Origin: Mytilisepta virgata
Taxonomy: Eukaryota; Mollusca; Bivalvia; Mytilida; Mytilidae
Length of the DNA stretch: 64,000 nucleotides
Assembly: GCA_028015205.1 (NCBI GenBank)
Contig: JAPWFG010000015.1
Span: 6,572,001-6,636,000, forward strand
Direction: 5' to 3'
Numbering within the stretch: the first letter of the stretch is position 1; each line of letters opens with the position of its first letter. Of the stretch, positions 1 through 14,300 are shown piece by piece. The translations under genes were made by a program, and so were the position numbers. Under the pieces are notes generated by a model that saw nothing but the letters and a program-made list of their open reading frames with translations, did no database searches and had not been told where the DNA came from.

Positions 1-507
1 AGCATTAGACGTGTGATAGCCAAATCAGAAAGCTGGCAGACAGAAAAGTCATTTGAATTTACAATGTCTGGTAGAAGACTTTTCACTCTACCTTTTCGCA
101 TTGCTGACATTGCAGGACAAATATGCATTATAGATAGAACAAGTAAGACAACAGGAAGGGTAATTTCTCTAAACTCACTGGGACATCGAATGTGGGAATA
201 TAGTGAGCCACAGGGAACAAATGCAGACGTAAAACCATTTCTCCCAACTGCAATTGCAACAACAGCCCGTAATATTATTGTTATCGATGCACCGAATAGT
301 GGGTTACACATGTTAAACACTGCAGGCAATATTCTTATATTTCAGTGTTTGTCAGAATTTGGAATTGACCGTCCATTCAGCCTAGATGTTGACCTCAATG
401 GACGATTATGGGTTGGAACTGCCTGTGAAACATCTTCTGAAGACCAAAGAGCTATGATATGGGTTATAAATATGAGTTTAAATGATAAGGTATATGAGGT
501 TTGGTGA
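1..507 (+). CDS. TRIM-like / NHL-type beta-propeller protein, C-terminal end (partial)
   Basis: The frame is open from base 1, so the start lies outside the window. It stops with TGA at 505-507. The 168 visible residues contain propeller-like blades: short strand patterns such as ICIID, NIIVID and RLWVG spaced about 45-50 residues apart. This is the pattern of the C-terminal region of the large TRIM-like (RING/B-box/NHL) family in bivalves; those proteins are often intronless ubiquitin-ligase-like or immune-related factors. No RING or B-box is visible. AATAAA follows at 518-523 and again at 651-656. It lies on the opposite strand to the cubilin-like gene and may be nested in one of its introns. 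The family call is moderate; function is inference. Confidence 0.6.
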   Translation, partial: SIRRVIAKSESWQTEKSFEFTMSGRRLFTLPFRIADIAGQICIIDRTSKTTGRVISLNSLGHRMWEYSEPQGTNADVKPFLPTAIATTARNIIVIDAPNSGLHMLNTAGNILIFQCLSEFGIDRPFSLDVDLNGRLWVGTACETSSEDQRAMIWVINMSLNDKVYEVW

Positions 508-2145
508 AAGAAATGTAAATAAAATCATTTATATGAAACTTAAACACTAAACCATTCAAAAAATCCTTGATGATTATTCAAATACACAGGTAGCTGGATT
601 TTTGCTAATAGAAAATGAACATATTTTCTTTAAGAGACATAAAAATATGAAATAAATTGAGGGCAGGCTGAGCAAAGGGAGCTGCAAAATTAAATGAATC
701 TGATGGCAAGCAAGAGATTTTCTTACCTTAACATAGAATTGAGAATGGAAACGGGGAATGTGTCAGAGACAACAACCCGACCAAAGAACAGAAAACAGCT
801 CAAGGCTACCAATGGGTCTTCAATGCAGCGAGAAAATCACACATCCAGAGGTGGGCTTTAGCTGGCCCCTAAACAATAATGTTTACTAGTTCAGCAAAAT
901 GGACGGCACACTTAACTCCGAAACCTTTTTTATGAAAATTTTTACAAGTGTTTAATTTTGTGACATAAATGGTAGGAAATTCAGACATGTTGTAATCTTT
1001 TGCAATACATGTATATTAAATTAATTAACTCATTTCAGTAATGGAAAAAAAGTCGATTTATGAATTCTAGATATAAAATCCCTAAATAATGTGAAGAAGT
1101 CAAAGTTGAGCCTTCAACATGGAGCAAAAACTTTGTGTCTGCATGCATGTGTGTGTGTGTGTTTTATTATTTATATTATTGTAAACTGTACTGGGGGAAA
1201 TGTCACATATAAAAAGGTTAAAATAGTTGACATAATTCTTTTGATACATTTTCTTTGAAATAACTATAGCAATGTACGAAGTATTTCACAATTTAGCAAT
1301 GAAATTATATCAAAAATTGGAAATGTTTTCTGTTTGCCTTTTATTACATACTGTTCATAGAACTTTTGTGGTAGAACCAGAGGTTTGAATTCTGAAATAG
1401 GAGGATCAGTAGGTATCTTTCCATGTTATTATCATAAAATTATCTAAATACTAATAAAATACTAATAAAATATATTTAATTTTTTCATATAAATTCTTCC
1501 AATGGGGCAGCATTGGTCATTTTATGTGTCCCTCTGGATTCATCTGTATTTACAAAGAAAAAGAATTTAACTAAATCATATACAATCTCATAACTGTTAA
1601 TGCATGAGTAACGGACAAAAAAGACAAGGAAACAAAACTAAATACAAAAAGAAAAACATTTCTGCCCTGAACCTTTTTATTTTAATGCATTCAGACATGA
1701 AACAGACAGGAAATTGACAGGGATTAATGAGACAATTTACATCAACTTAATACAATAAACTTAATCCACTATATCCCACTTTATACACAAGGAAACAAAT
1801 CTTCTTTTTTTTCAGCTTTTATTTTATTTTTTAATTTAACATCTTAACCCTGATTCAGTTATATGAATATGATAAGAAAAAGATGTGCACTAAAATAAAA
1901 TATTTAAAAAAAACAAGAATATATTTGTCAATGGACACTTTGATCTGTCAACTGTGACACTGAAGTCAGCTCACCACTTTGACAGCAAAACTGTTGCATC
2001 ATATGTAAAATTCCAAGGTTCTGTACTGTGAGATCACAGTAAAAGTGATATTAAGTCATTGACTGTATACCACTTTTAAATATACAGTCAATACATTTTG
2101 GCTGCTCATATAGAATACTTGCAGAATAAAAGAACATAAACTTAC
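508..2145. other. Non-coding stretch left of the last visible cubilin exon
   Basis: Contains poly(A) signals for the TRIM-like gene, one dispersed repeat (735-925), a short GT tract near 1149-1162 and AT-rich DNA. I looked on the minus strand for the second half of CUB3 and found none. Confidence 0.6.
735..925. repeat. Dispersed repeat A, copy 1
   Basis: About 190 bp closely resembling 36239-36471. Shared blocks include GAGAATGGAAACGGG, GAGACAACAACCCGACC, AACAATAATGT and AACTCCGAAAC. It is non-coding. Two copies 35 kb apart show it is interspersed. I do not know a family name. Confidence 0.75.
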
Positions 2146-2336
2146 CACAACATAGTCATACTGACAGTTAGTATGTTCTTCTAAGTCCATGGCACTGAAG
2201 GTCAAGGTTATCTGGTCTCCTTGGTGAACTGTAATTACCCACACACAGCTGCCATCATGATTATATGGGTTTGGATAGTTAGGGGACATAACTGTACCAC
2301 TTGCATCTGTCAGAGTACCTCCACATTGTGGTCCAG
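2146..2336 (-). CDS. CUBN-like: Cubilin-like exon 19: CUB3, first half (last exon seen)
   Basis: Phase 1/0. [44 protein letters not shown], then a consensus GTAAGT donor. Reading through the donor adds 29 residues and a stop at 2056-2058, with no CUB sequence. The partner exon for the second half of CUB3 is not in the window. Confidence 0.9.
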
Positions 2337-5300
2337 CTGTAATTATATAACAAAGTTCGACGTGATACTTGGTAATACATTGATGGTGTAATTTTCAGTC
2401 CATTTGTAATGGTACCATGAAGCCTGTATTGCTTAACCTGAACTAGATAAAATAGACTAAAGTTAAAAGAACAAATACTTTGAAAGTGATTATGATTTGC
2501 TGTTTGATCCTGAAATCCTTTAGCTTTTTTCAATCAAATTTTAACCTCCAATTATTGGAATCTCAAACATAAGCCTGCAACATAGCAAATATTGATGATC
2601 AATTTTAACAATGTAAATAATAATCCTAACCCAAATATCAAACAATTACATCGTCCCCTGTTAGTGAGTGACTGCTCACATTAAGCTGGCATTTAAGGAT
2701 GCTCGCTGGTCATGTTTTGGTCTTTTTGTCAGATTTTCGGAATCCTCTGCTTTTATCCATTTCTTAAACATTAAATTTTTTGCCCATGAACCCCCACTTT
2801 TTCTTTTATAATTCAATCATATATACCTTAAAATGGTATTTGACAAAATTTTATCAAATACTTATTATTTTTTCATACATCTTTGAGAGTCTGAAGTTGT
2901 CAATGCAAAGACAATGAAAAATCCAGAGAAAACCCATTTCCTGCAAATTTTCAAGGCCTTATAGCTCTAAAATGAGCACATGAACCTATATTTTTTTCTT
3001 GCTTATTTGTTTACTATTCATATGTTCTCTCAAACTAAAACACCTATTTCAAATCCTATTTATTTCCTATTAGACCAGCGATCATCCGTAATTACTACGA
3101 AAGACAGGAAGGTTATGATGGATATTAAAAAAAAATAAAAATTCTTGACACAAAATCTGTTTGTACATTAAACTAGAGGCTCTCAAGAGCCAGTTCGCTC
3201 ACCTGGACTTAACTTTTCACCTTCAACAGGACTAAAAATTTAAGTGTTGCAGTCAATTTGGCTGGTTTTTCTATAGGGTTCTATGTTAAAATAAGTTTGG
3301 CTGTGGCAGCCATCTTGGTTGACAGTCCAGGTCAAAGGACACATTTCTAAAAGAGAACCATCTAAGGATCATTATTGCTAAGCCTTGTTTCAACTGGCTA
3401 AGAGGTTTCAGACAAGAAGATTTTTGAATGAATTTTCCCATAGGATCCTGTATGAAACTAATCTTGGTTGACAATCCGGGTGATCCGACACAATTCTGAA
3501 AGAGAACCATCTAATGACCAAAGCTGCCAACTTTAGTTTCAATTGGCTCAGAAGTTTCAGATGAAAAGATTTTTGAGTGAATTTCCCATAGGGTCCTATG
3601 TTAAACTAAGTGCAGCTGTGGTGGCCATTTTGGTTCACAGTCCACGAAATCAGACACATTTCTGAAAGAGGACCTTCTAAGGACCATTGCTGCCAAGTCT
3701 GATTCCAACTGGTCAAGTGGTTTCAGACAAGATGATTTTTCAATGAATTTTCCAATAGTGTCCTGTGTTCAACTAAGTTCGTCTGTGGCACCCATCTTGG
3801 TTAACGTCCCGGTCATCAGACACACTTCTGAAAGAGGACCATCCAAAAACCATGGCAACAAAGTCTAGTTCTAATTGCCTTAGTGGTTTAAGACAAGAAT
3901 ATTTTTGAGTGAATTTCCCATAGGGTCCTATGTTAAACTAAGTTTGGCTGCGGCGGCCATCTTGGTTTACAGTCCAGGAAGCTAGAAAAATTTCTGAAAG
4001 AGGACCTCATAAGGACCATTGCTGCAAAGTTTAGTTCCAATTGGTCATGCGGTTTCAGACAAGAAGATTTTACAATGATTTTTACCATAGGGCCCTATGT
4101 TAAACTAAGTTTGGTTGTGGCGGCCATCTTGGTTCACAGTCCTGGTCATCGGACATATTTCTGAAAGAGGACCTCCTAAGGACCATTGCTGCCAAGTCTG
4201 GTTCCAATTGGTCAAGTGGTTTCTGCAAGAAGATTTTTTAAAGAATTTTCCCATATGGTGCTATGATAAACTAAGTTTTGGCTGTGGTGGCCATCTTGGT
4301 TGACAATCGGGTCTTCGGACACAATTCTGAAAGAGAACCATCTAAGGACCATTGCTACCAAGTCTAGTTCTAATTGGCTTAGTGGTTTCAGACAAGAATA
4401 TTTTTGAGTGAATTTTCCATAGGTTCCTATGTTAAACTAATTTCGTCTTTGGCAGCCATCTTGGTTAACAGTACGGCTCATTGGACAAAATCCTAAAAGA
4501 GAACCTCCCAAGGACCAATACTGCCAAGTTTGGTTACAATTGGCCTTGTAGTTTCATAGAAGAAGATTTTTAAAATTCATACCCCCTTTTTTTCTATTTT
4601 TAGTAACAGAAGCCTTGTCGGTTGGAAGTCGTGGATGCCGGACATAATTTGGGAAGGGGCTCACCCAACGACCATTCCCCAAAAGTTTGGTTCCAATTGG
4701 CTTAGTGGTTTCAGAGGACAAGATCTTTAAGTTTATGCCGGACGTTGTCTTCAAAGGGCAAAAACTCCTATAAGGGGTCAATCAATGATTTTGGTCTTGT
4801 TGACTTAGTTGTAGATCTTACTTTGTTGAACATTTTTGCTGTTTATAGTTTGTCTTTATCTATAATAATATTTAAGATAATAACCTAAAACTGCAAAATT
4901 TCCTTAAAATTAACAATTCAGGGGCAATAACCCAACAAAGGGTTGTCCGATTCATCTGAAAATTTCAGGGCTGGTAGATTTTGACCTGTTGAACATTTTT
5001 ACTCTGTCAGTTTTGCTCTAAATGCTTTGGTTTTTGAGATATAAGCCAAAAACTGCATTTGACCCCTATGATCTATTTTTAGCAATGGCGGCCACGTTTG
5101 TTGATGGATCAAAACTTCTGATATAATTTATAAACTAGATACCCTAAGAAACATTCAGTTAAAGTTTGAAGGTATTTTGCCCAGTAGTTTCAGAGAAGAT
5201 TCTTGAAATAGTTTACGACGCTGACGACGACGGACGCTGACCATGACGGACGCCAAGTGATGGCATAAGCTCACATGGCCCTTTGGGCCAGGTGAGCTAA

Positions 5301-8300
5301 AAATTTGAGATTTTTATGAGATTGCGTCATTTTGGTGATGGTTTATTGGCATACAAATGTAATAAATATGGTACTTTTCTTTATTTTTGGCAAAGTAGGT
5401 ACTTAAAGGTTATTTTTACAAATACATGATTTTTGCTTCCTTTGGGTTTTATTTTCAACCATATTTTAGGCCAAATACGGGCCTTAACCTTAGTACTGCA
5501 GGATGTCGATATACTGATTGCCAAAACAACTTTATTGTACTGCCAGTCGTCGATATATTGAGCACTTCCGGTAGTTCCATTCAGTGCAGGTCGTCACTAT
5601 ATCGACTTTCTATATTAGGTAGCCTTTTCAAGTTCTAGCCAATGAAATCAAACAGATATATTTACATTTATTTGATATTACGTTAGAAAAAGGATTTCCC
5701 TATAGAAAACAGTTTTTATTTGTCAATTCCAACATCCTATTCTAAAATGATTTTGATGACAAATGTTAACCTTGTAGTCTGTTTAAATCGAGTTTGAAAC
5801 AATGGAAGTATACCAAGAAGCTAGCGGACAGCGACACGCTTTTAGAGAAGCTTAACCCTGAAAATCTAGATTTTGTAAGAGACATGTTTCTTAAGAATGA
5901 TTCTGAAGAATATTTAGGTTTTGATGAAGATGACTCGGAAAATGATGAACAAATCGCAACGTTTGAGGATACCTGGATATGTAGAAACCTTCGACGCTGA
6001 GAAGAAATTATTTCATTAAAACTTTGATTTGGGAGAAAATCCGGAGATTGTTGATTTTTTTCGTTTATTATTGATGAAATGTCATTAATAAATAAGTTTT
6101 AAAAAAAATCACTACGCTCAAGACTTTTTTCAGTCTGGGCAAGGACAACAAAAATCAATTCCACACTCGTAGAAATTATGCATGTTTACTTTGTATACCT
6201 GCATGACATGCATGGATTCATAAAGTAAAATTATAAAAAGAATAATGGATAACAACTTTTCAGTTTTCTTATTGCTAATTACTGTGAAAAACAATAATTA
6301 ATTAAAATTAAACAAAAACAACAATATTTTCATACTTTTATTTGATATATCTCAATAAATACTTAATCATATGTCACTTGCTTTGTATCTGGAAATTCTG
6401 CATTCAATTTTGAAAAAAATACATTTAATGTTATTTCATAAGATGAACAGAAATTATTGAAAAACAAGAAAATAATAACATAGTGTAAAAGTGATAAATT
6501 TTTACAAAACAACTCGGCACAGTGAGATGCAGAGGCTAATTAGCATCATGGCACAGCAGTTTACTGATAATCTAAATATAGCTGGCAGTACTAGGGTTAA
6601 AGCCCCTTGTCCTTTCAACAGTTTACAATAAATCTGATATCTATATTACAGTAAACATCTGTCAATCTATTTTTACCACTCCTGTAAGTATCAGGTAACA
6701 CTCTTGTCCATTTAATAAATGAGTTTGAGTTTTCCTAGGCAAACATTCTGTAATTATCGGGACCAAAGTTTTTGTTCCAATTTTTCGATAAATCAATGTT
6801 TATGAAACCAGATATTTTTTACCATGAAAGCAAAGGAAATATTGATGGGACTTTCAAAACTGTTTGACCCATTGGTAGTGTTCAAGCGATCCAAATTAAA
6901 GCTACCAAAGTTTGACAGTATTTACATTGAAAAACATGGAGTAACATCAATAAATAACACATACGTAATATCAGGCAAAGAAGTACAACATTATTACTTA
7001 CCCGAGATTCCAGCATATGTTAGCTGAAATCCTCGTCTTGTAATACTGTGGTCAGAAGTAAAGAAAACAGAACCATCAGGCCCTGATGTCATCACTGGTT
7101 CTGGCAGTGTACTGCCATTGCAATATCTTCCTAATGTTCTATACATATTGCCGAGACCATCGGCGATCTGAAATAAGACCAGTACAGTGAGACAATACAT
7201 TGCAATATTTTCTTCAAAAATCATCCTCATAATCTAAAAACATTTCAGTAAAAGTTATGAATCTGAAAAATTAATACTCTTATGTGTTTTGTAAGTCACA
7301 CTTCTTTCCATTGGCTACATTTTCCCAACAATTCCACAAGTGATATGTTGTAACAAAATTTCCAAAACTAATGAGCTTTCATCCTTGAATTCACACATGT
7401 CAAGCAAATGTAGAAGTATAATAATCACCTACTTTAAAACTTTATCAACAATAAATTGTCACAAATTAGCTACAGAATATTTGGTATAAAATTGTGATTT
7501 AGAGTCTTACCCTCACGGAATCATGACTACAGTTGGGATGGCTTTCTAAGTCCAGCACGGCAAAGCTAAAGATTATATTGTTCCCGGGGTTGACAGAAAT
7601 CTGCCAAACACAATCCCTATTGTTGGGATAGTTGCCAGGGTAACCAGGACTCTTAATGACACCATGGTTTCTGCCACTGATTCTACCTCCACAGACTAAA
7701 GAAACGAAATAAAAAATTGGAATAAAATAAACTGTATCTGTATTTTGCATAAGGTTTTTAGTCTACATATTGAGTTTTAATGTTAAAGTGATATTCTGCA
7801 TGACGATAAGAAAATTGTAGATTTTATTAGTAATTTTAGTAAATTACCTTTGATCCAACAGACTGTATCATGGACTAGCACTGATGGATGGATGAATTAT
7901 TGTTTAACATCCAGTGGCAACCATTGGGAGCATATCAGGACGAGAACATGTTGATATGATATCAATATGATCCCTGCTTTGTACTAGACCACCGAGGCCG
8001 TTGGCTTGCTCAATGCTCAATTAACAGCTCAATGTCAAGGACAACATCATGTCATCATGCATTGAAGTTTGGTTTCTCATATATTTTGCAAAAATCGAAG
8101 CAAAGGAATCCTTATTTTGTGTTTATCCTAGCAAAAAAACACCGATTCTTAGTGGTTCAAACATGAGATATTAAGAATCTAACACAGTGCAAGATTAATA
8201 TGTTCTTACATGAGTTTGAAGTGAAGATTGGAAAATCTTTAATGACTTTTTAAAATTCATGATTTTCTCGAGTGGAGTCCTTCTCTAATGAGGCTTTAGC

Positions 8301-11300
8301 CAGTCAGAGAACAATTATTCTTCCTAAAAATGGAGAATTTACGGAAGAAATAAGTACTTATACACTCGTTCAAAAGTGAAGAACCAGAAAATCTCGTTCT
8401 GCTGTGCTCCACTCTGGAAAGATGTGAATTTAAAAAATTTGTTGAAGATTTCCTGGTCTTCAATTTCAACTCGTGTAAGAATTTATTAATCTTAGAAAAG
8501 GGTGTCTGAAAGAGGTTTAAGAGATGGTGTTTGATTCTGTTCTTCACTTTTCTTTACGACCTGACTTTGCATAAATTCCTTTGTGTATTGATATTACAAT
8601 GCATGTCTCATTTGTATGATGTAATAAACCTGAACAACACAGGTACATGTACAAGAAAAATACACCAAATAAATTGGATATCAAAAACAAACAACCATTC
8701 GAGTTAAATCTATTATAATCAAAGCATCAAGATATACACTTTACTGCTTTTTAACACTGAAATAACACAATATCAGTTCAAGGTCAGTACTTTAAGTTAT
8801 CCCTGGCATGTTTGGAAGTTTGGAAGGCAAGGAATGCTTTATTCCATAAAACTTTTTGACTGTAGTCGGTGTTGATATTCGACAAAATCTGAAGGGCATG
8901 TATTTCAGTTTTATCTCATTTAAGGATCTATATAGAAACCCACAGACAGTTTCAAAATCATTTCCTGGAAGACAGCACATTTTATGTCTCCTTTGGCTAA
9001 CACAATGAAATCTCAAAACAGTAAAAATCAGAACTGCCTTGTTTCAAAAGTGAGAAAACCTGTTAATGTCATTACAATGTATAATAAATTGTCATCTGAG
9101 ACTTCAGATTAAATATGCTGAAAAAAGTAACCTGGTGAAGCAGCCCTCCAATTGACTGTAAATCCATTATGTGCTATAGATTCATCACTATGGAACCATA
9201 AATAGACTTCATTGGTTGTACTGTTTATAGTGCCACCATTAGGCAGCGCATTGCCACAATACTTTCCAATCCTATGCTGAGAAGCTGTTGGTCCATCATG
9301 AATCTGTAGGTAATCGTAGTTACAATTTGTATGACTCTCTAGGGTGAAGTTAGTAAAGGTCAAAATCAAAATCTGAAAAAACAAAAAGTCAATACCTTAT
9401 ACTAAATTTATACTAAAGATTGAGTCTTTCAATGAACACATGAGCCAGCTGCTTGAAGACTGATTAATTTTTACATGATGGCAGTACTTTAAACATCAAC
9501 AGACAATGAAGGGATTCTTATCCATAATAAATTTCTTACTAAGTACCTTTATCTGCTAGTGTAATTTTTTTGACAAACCTTTGTAGGAGGCACACTGATT
9601 GTCCATGCACAATCCACACCATGTGGATAGGTAATACCAGGTGTAGCAGGGTAGGTCAGGGTACCAGTACTTCCTGTTAGTGATCCACCACAAGCTGGGT
9701 AAAGAAGAAAGATGGAATAAATTTGAATATACTAAATTATTTATAAAGCAGGTGTCGTAAATTATATCAAATAAGCCACAATTTTTTTCCTCCATGAGTA
9801 GCTATGTGGCTAAAAGAACTCGTTGAAGAAAATTGGCTGTTAACGTATGAAAAGTATAAAGGAAGTCTGTCAATCCAGGAACAGTTGTAGTAATTATTAT
9901 CATATGGTACTACTGTGGATTCATTTATTTTCGTGGATACCAATTTTCGTGGATAGAGGAAACAAGAGGCTCTCAAGAGCCTGAATCGCTCACCAGGTAA
10001 ACAATGCACTATAAACTAAATCTCATCATCACCATTCACTAAGGATACCATGTTTACTTTAAAAACCAAATATTGTTGAAATCCGAGCAAGTGTAAAAAA
10101 ATGGCGGGAAAATGGCATCATCATCACCATTCAACTCGGGATACCATGTTTATCTTGAAAGTAGCTTTCATCTTCATTTTCTTTCTATAATTCAGAAAAA
10201 AATAGCAAAAAACAGCATTTTGACCCCTATGTTCTATTTTTAGTAAGAGCGGACATGTTTTTCGACCAATCAAAAATCCAAGCATTAAACTTTTTGCAGG
10301 ATACCCTAAGGAACAATCTTACCAATTTTCATTTGATTTTCAATAGTAGTTTCAGAGAAGAAGATTTTTGAAATAATAACATAAAAAAAAAGCCAAAAAT
10401 GTCAAACAATGAGTGCTGACCACAGCCAGTTTCAAAACTAATTTCACAAAAAATATATAAATATATACATCTAATGAAAGTTATTTTTAAGTACTATTGT
10501 ATATTGAGGTAACATTGAATTTATATTTTAATAAATAGCCATTTAAAAACAAATTTACACGCAATCAAAAGCTTTTTTTCATTTTCTACAGTTTGCCATC
10601 TATAAGGCATCAACAGTTATTTTGACATTTAAGGGACAAAACTTTAACTCCTAAAGGGCTCATTTAAACATTTTGCAAACTAAGGGAAATGCTGTGAAAA
10701 TGGTCAATTTTGATGTTCTAAGGGGAATAACTCCTAAAAGGAATGATCATACAACTTAATAAGTACAAATTTCAAAAAAAAATCAAGAAAAAGGGCAATA
10801 ACTCCTACATGGGTGGTAAAATCTTCTTCAAAATTTCAAAGCAGACTAGATCTTGAGGTGTTGAACACTTTAGCTTCCCATCAGAATTTTGATATCTGTC
10901 ACCATTTTTGAGTTATTTGCAAAAAACTGCAATTTACCCCTATGTTCTATTTTTAGCCATGGCCGCCATGTTTTTTTACAAATCAAAAATCGAAACGATA
11001 GTTTAGTAGCACTCATGCCAAGGAACAACTACACTAAGTTTGGTTGCAATTAAACTTATGGTGTAAGAGGAGTTAACGATTTTATTACAATGAATAAAGA
11101 CTGCAAAAATGGTCAATTTTGACGATCTAAGGGGAATAACTCCTAAAAGGAACGAACCTACAACTTCGATCCTGTTACAAATTTTGTAGATCTTTGTGTG
11201 CCTAGCAATATGAAATTTAAATTTTTCAAATTTCCTTTATAGTATCCAAGATATTGAGCTTAATAAGTGCAAAATTTGGAAAAAATGCAGAAAAAGGGCA

Positions 11301-14300
11301 ATAACTCCTACATGGGTCGTTGGATCTTCTTCAAAATTTCAGGGCAGGTAGATCTTGAGGTGCTGAACACTTTTCCCCTCTGCCAGAATTTTGATATCTG
11401 TTATGGTTTTTGAGTTATTTGCAAAAAACTGCAATTTACCCCTATGTTCTATTTTTAGCCATGGCGGCCATGTTCTTTTACGAATCAAAAATCCAAACGA
11501 TACTTTTGTAGCACATATACCAATTAACAACTGTACGAAGTTTGGTTGCAATTGGTCTTATGGTGTCAGAGGAATTAACGTTTAAAAAAGTTTACGGACG
11601 ACGGACGGACGACGGACGCCAAGTGATGGCAATAGCTCACATGACCCTTCGGGTCTGGTGAGCTAAAAAGGCATTTCGTGGGATACCTAAATTTGTAACG
11701 GAACAATTAAAGCTTGTCATGAATTTAACAAGATTAACAAAATAATTATTTACTCATTAGGTTAAACATGTGTGAAATATATTGACAAAATTGCAATCAC
11801 TTGTCACCAAATACCTCGGGGCATATACATACATATTTTTAATCCGATTACGATCAATAATTTCTGCTTTATTATCTTTTGACAAGATGTTTTTACTGTA
11901 ATTTAGGAGAAAGTCTGTATTGTTTAGGTCTACTTAGGATTAAGATTTTTCTTGAATGTTTGAATAAAAAAAAAACGGAAGTGAATTCCGCGACAATTTA
12001 CACAGTCAAAATCTTTTTAAAGAAAATTGTTTGAGCGTTTATATGTTACCAAAGACAAAATGACATGAAACACTGTATCCTCTGTGGATATAGCTAACTC
12101 ATCATATGTCAGAATTCAAGTACATGCTGTAAAAACGCAATTGTTCAAAACTCCGTGGTTTCAAACTTCAGTGCATTTAAACAAGAGTAAAAATATTATT
12201 TTTCGTTGGATATTTAAATTCGTGGTTTACTGGGACCCACAAAAACCACGAAAATTGGTATACAACGAATATTAATGAATCCACAGTATTTGATATTATT
12301 GCAAATGTCCTGGATGTTCAATACATTGTAATGCAGAGGTGTTTACCCCTTTCTGGTGTTTTCAGTGATGTTAATGATTTTTGTAAGTAATTTGGGCCCT
12401 TTGTCAGTAATTTCAAATTTCTGCATGAACACTACCATAGAGACCCGCCATCAAAGCATCTTATATTGTGTTAAGACTAGAAACAATCCGAGTTTTTATC
12501 ATCAAATGCTTTTCATAACTGGAAAATCAAGCGCAATTACAAAGCTTTATACGACCAGGAATTAAAAAAAAAATTAGTACAAAACCGGAAAGTGTAATTT
12601 CCATAGGTAAATCCGTAATCCGTATTTTGAATCTAAAATCTGGGACAATTACAGAAATTCCGTAATAGTAAACACCTCTGGTAATGGCAATGATCTCGGT
12701 AATTTTCAGCAAACTTCGGAAACGGTATATACTTAACTTATTTTTACAGAAGCAGCATGCATACAAACAATAAAATGGCTTCCAACTTTGGCAAGATATA
12801 TCTATGCAATTCCTGTTTGATATCTTTGGTTTCATTCATTTTCCATCCGTAGGAAACATAATTTGTTGTCACAATCTATTACGGTACAGATATCTTAAAG
12901 TTGAAAAGATGGATTTTGTATACCTTGTCTTTGTTCTTCACAGTTTGTCCCACTATATGAACTTGTACACTGACAATTGTAACCATTCACACCATCAACA
13001 CAAGTACCGCCGTTCTGACAAGGGGAACTAGAACACTCGTTGATGTTTGTTTCACATGTTGTTCCACCAAAACCTGGGTTACACACACATGTGAAAGATG
13101 ATCCTGAATTCTTTAAAAAAAAAAAAAAATGCAGTATCAGAGGATCATTCATGACTTCTACTTTTCAATATCAAAGCACAAATTTCAACTAGAAGTATTG
13201 TGAGCTCACAAAAGTATATCCCGCCTCTATGATTACAATAATATAAAGAAATATACAAGTCCACGTTAGTCTATGGGAATCCCCAAAAATTTCAAAAGAT
13301 ATACAAAATGTGTATTATTGAAATGGTGGCACAGTGTTGATGTCAATACATCAAAAAAATTGCAGTACAATACAAATAAAAATTTGCATCCACAAAGTGT
13401 TACTGTAGTATTACATGCACAAAAATATTAAAGTCCCATAACTCCTGTAAAAATTTGTCAATTCAAAATTGTGGTGTAATAGGATCAAGTACATACGGTG
13501 ACTAAGTTCTACAAAATTTTAACGAAATCTGATCAGCGGTCTCAGAGGAGTTCCGCTGACAAAGTGTTCCTATAGTGTCATATGCAAAATTAGAGGATCT
13601 CAAGAGCCTATATCACTCACCTGGATTTAACTTTTTACCTTGAGCAGGAATAAAAATTTAAGTGTTGCAGTCAATAGGGTTCTATGTTAAACTAAGTTTG
13701 GTTGTGGCACCCATCTTTGTCGACAATCTGGGTGATCGGACACAATTCTGAAAGAGGACCATCTAAGGACCAAAGTTTAGTTCCAATTGGCTCAGTAGTT
13801 TCAGACAGGTAAATTTCCCATAGGTTCCTATGTTAAACTTTGGCTGTGTCGGCCATCTTGGTTCACAGTCCACGAAATTGGACATATTTCTGAAACAGGA
13901 CCTCCTATGGACCATTGGTGCCGAGTCTGGTTCCAATTTGTTAAGTGGTTTCAGACAGGAAGATTTTTCAATGAATTTTCGTATAGGGCCCTATGTTAAA
14001 CTAAGTTCAGCTGTGGTGGCCATCTTGAATGAAAGTCCGGTTCATCGGACACAATTCACAAAGAGGACCATCTTATAAATACCACTGCTACCAAGTCTAG
14101 TTTTAATTGGCTTTGTGGTTTGAGAAAAAAGAACATTTTTGAGAGAATTTCCCAGAGGGTCCAATGTTAAACTGAGTTTGGCTGTGCCAGCCATCTTGGT
14201 TAACAGTCTGGTTCATTGGACAAAATTCTGAAAGAGAACCTCCTAAGGACCATTACTGCCACGTTTGGTCACAATTGGCATTGTAGTTTCATTGAAGAAA

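Noticed and set aside
4115..4303. Open frame inside HCE copy 1 (and similar ones at 13830-14078, 14265-14604, 43139-43618, 43951-44621)
   Set aside because: They follow the repeated modules and change frame from module to module; no conserved start or codon pattern. They are by-products of the repeat.
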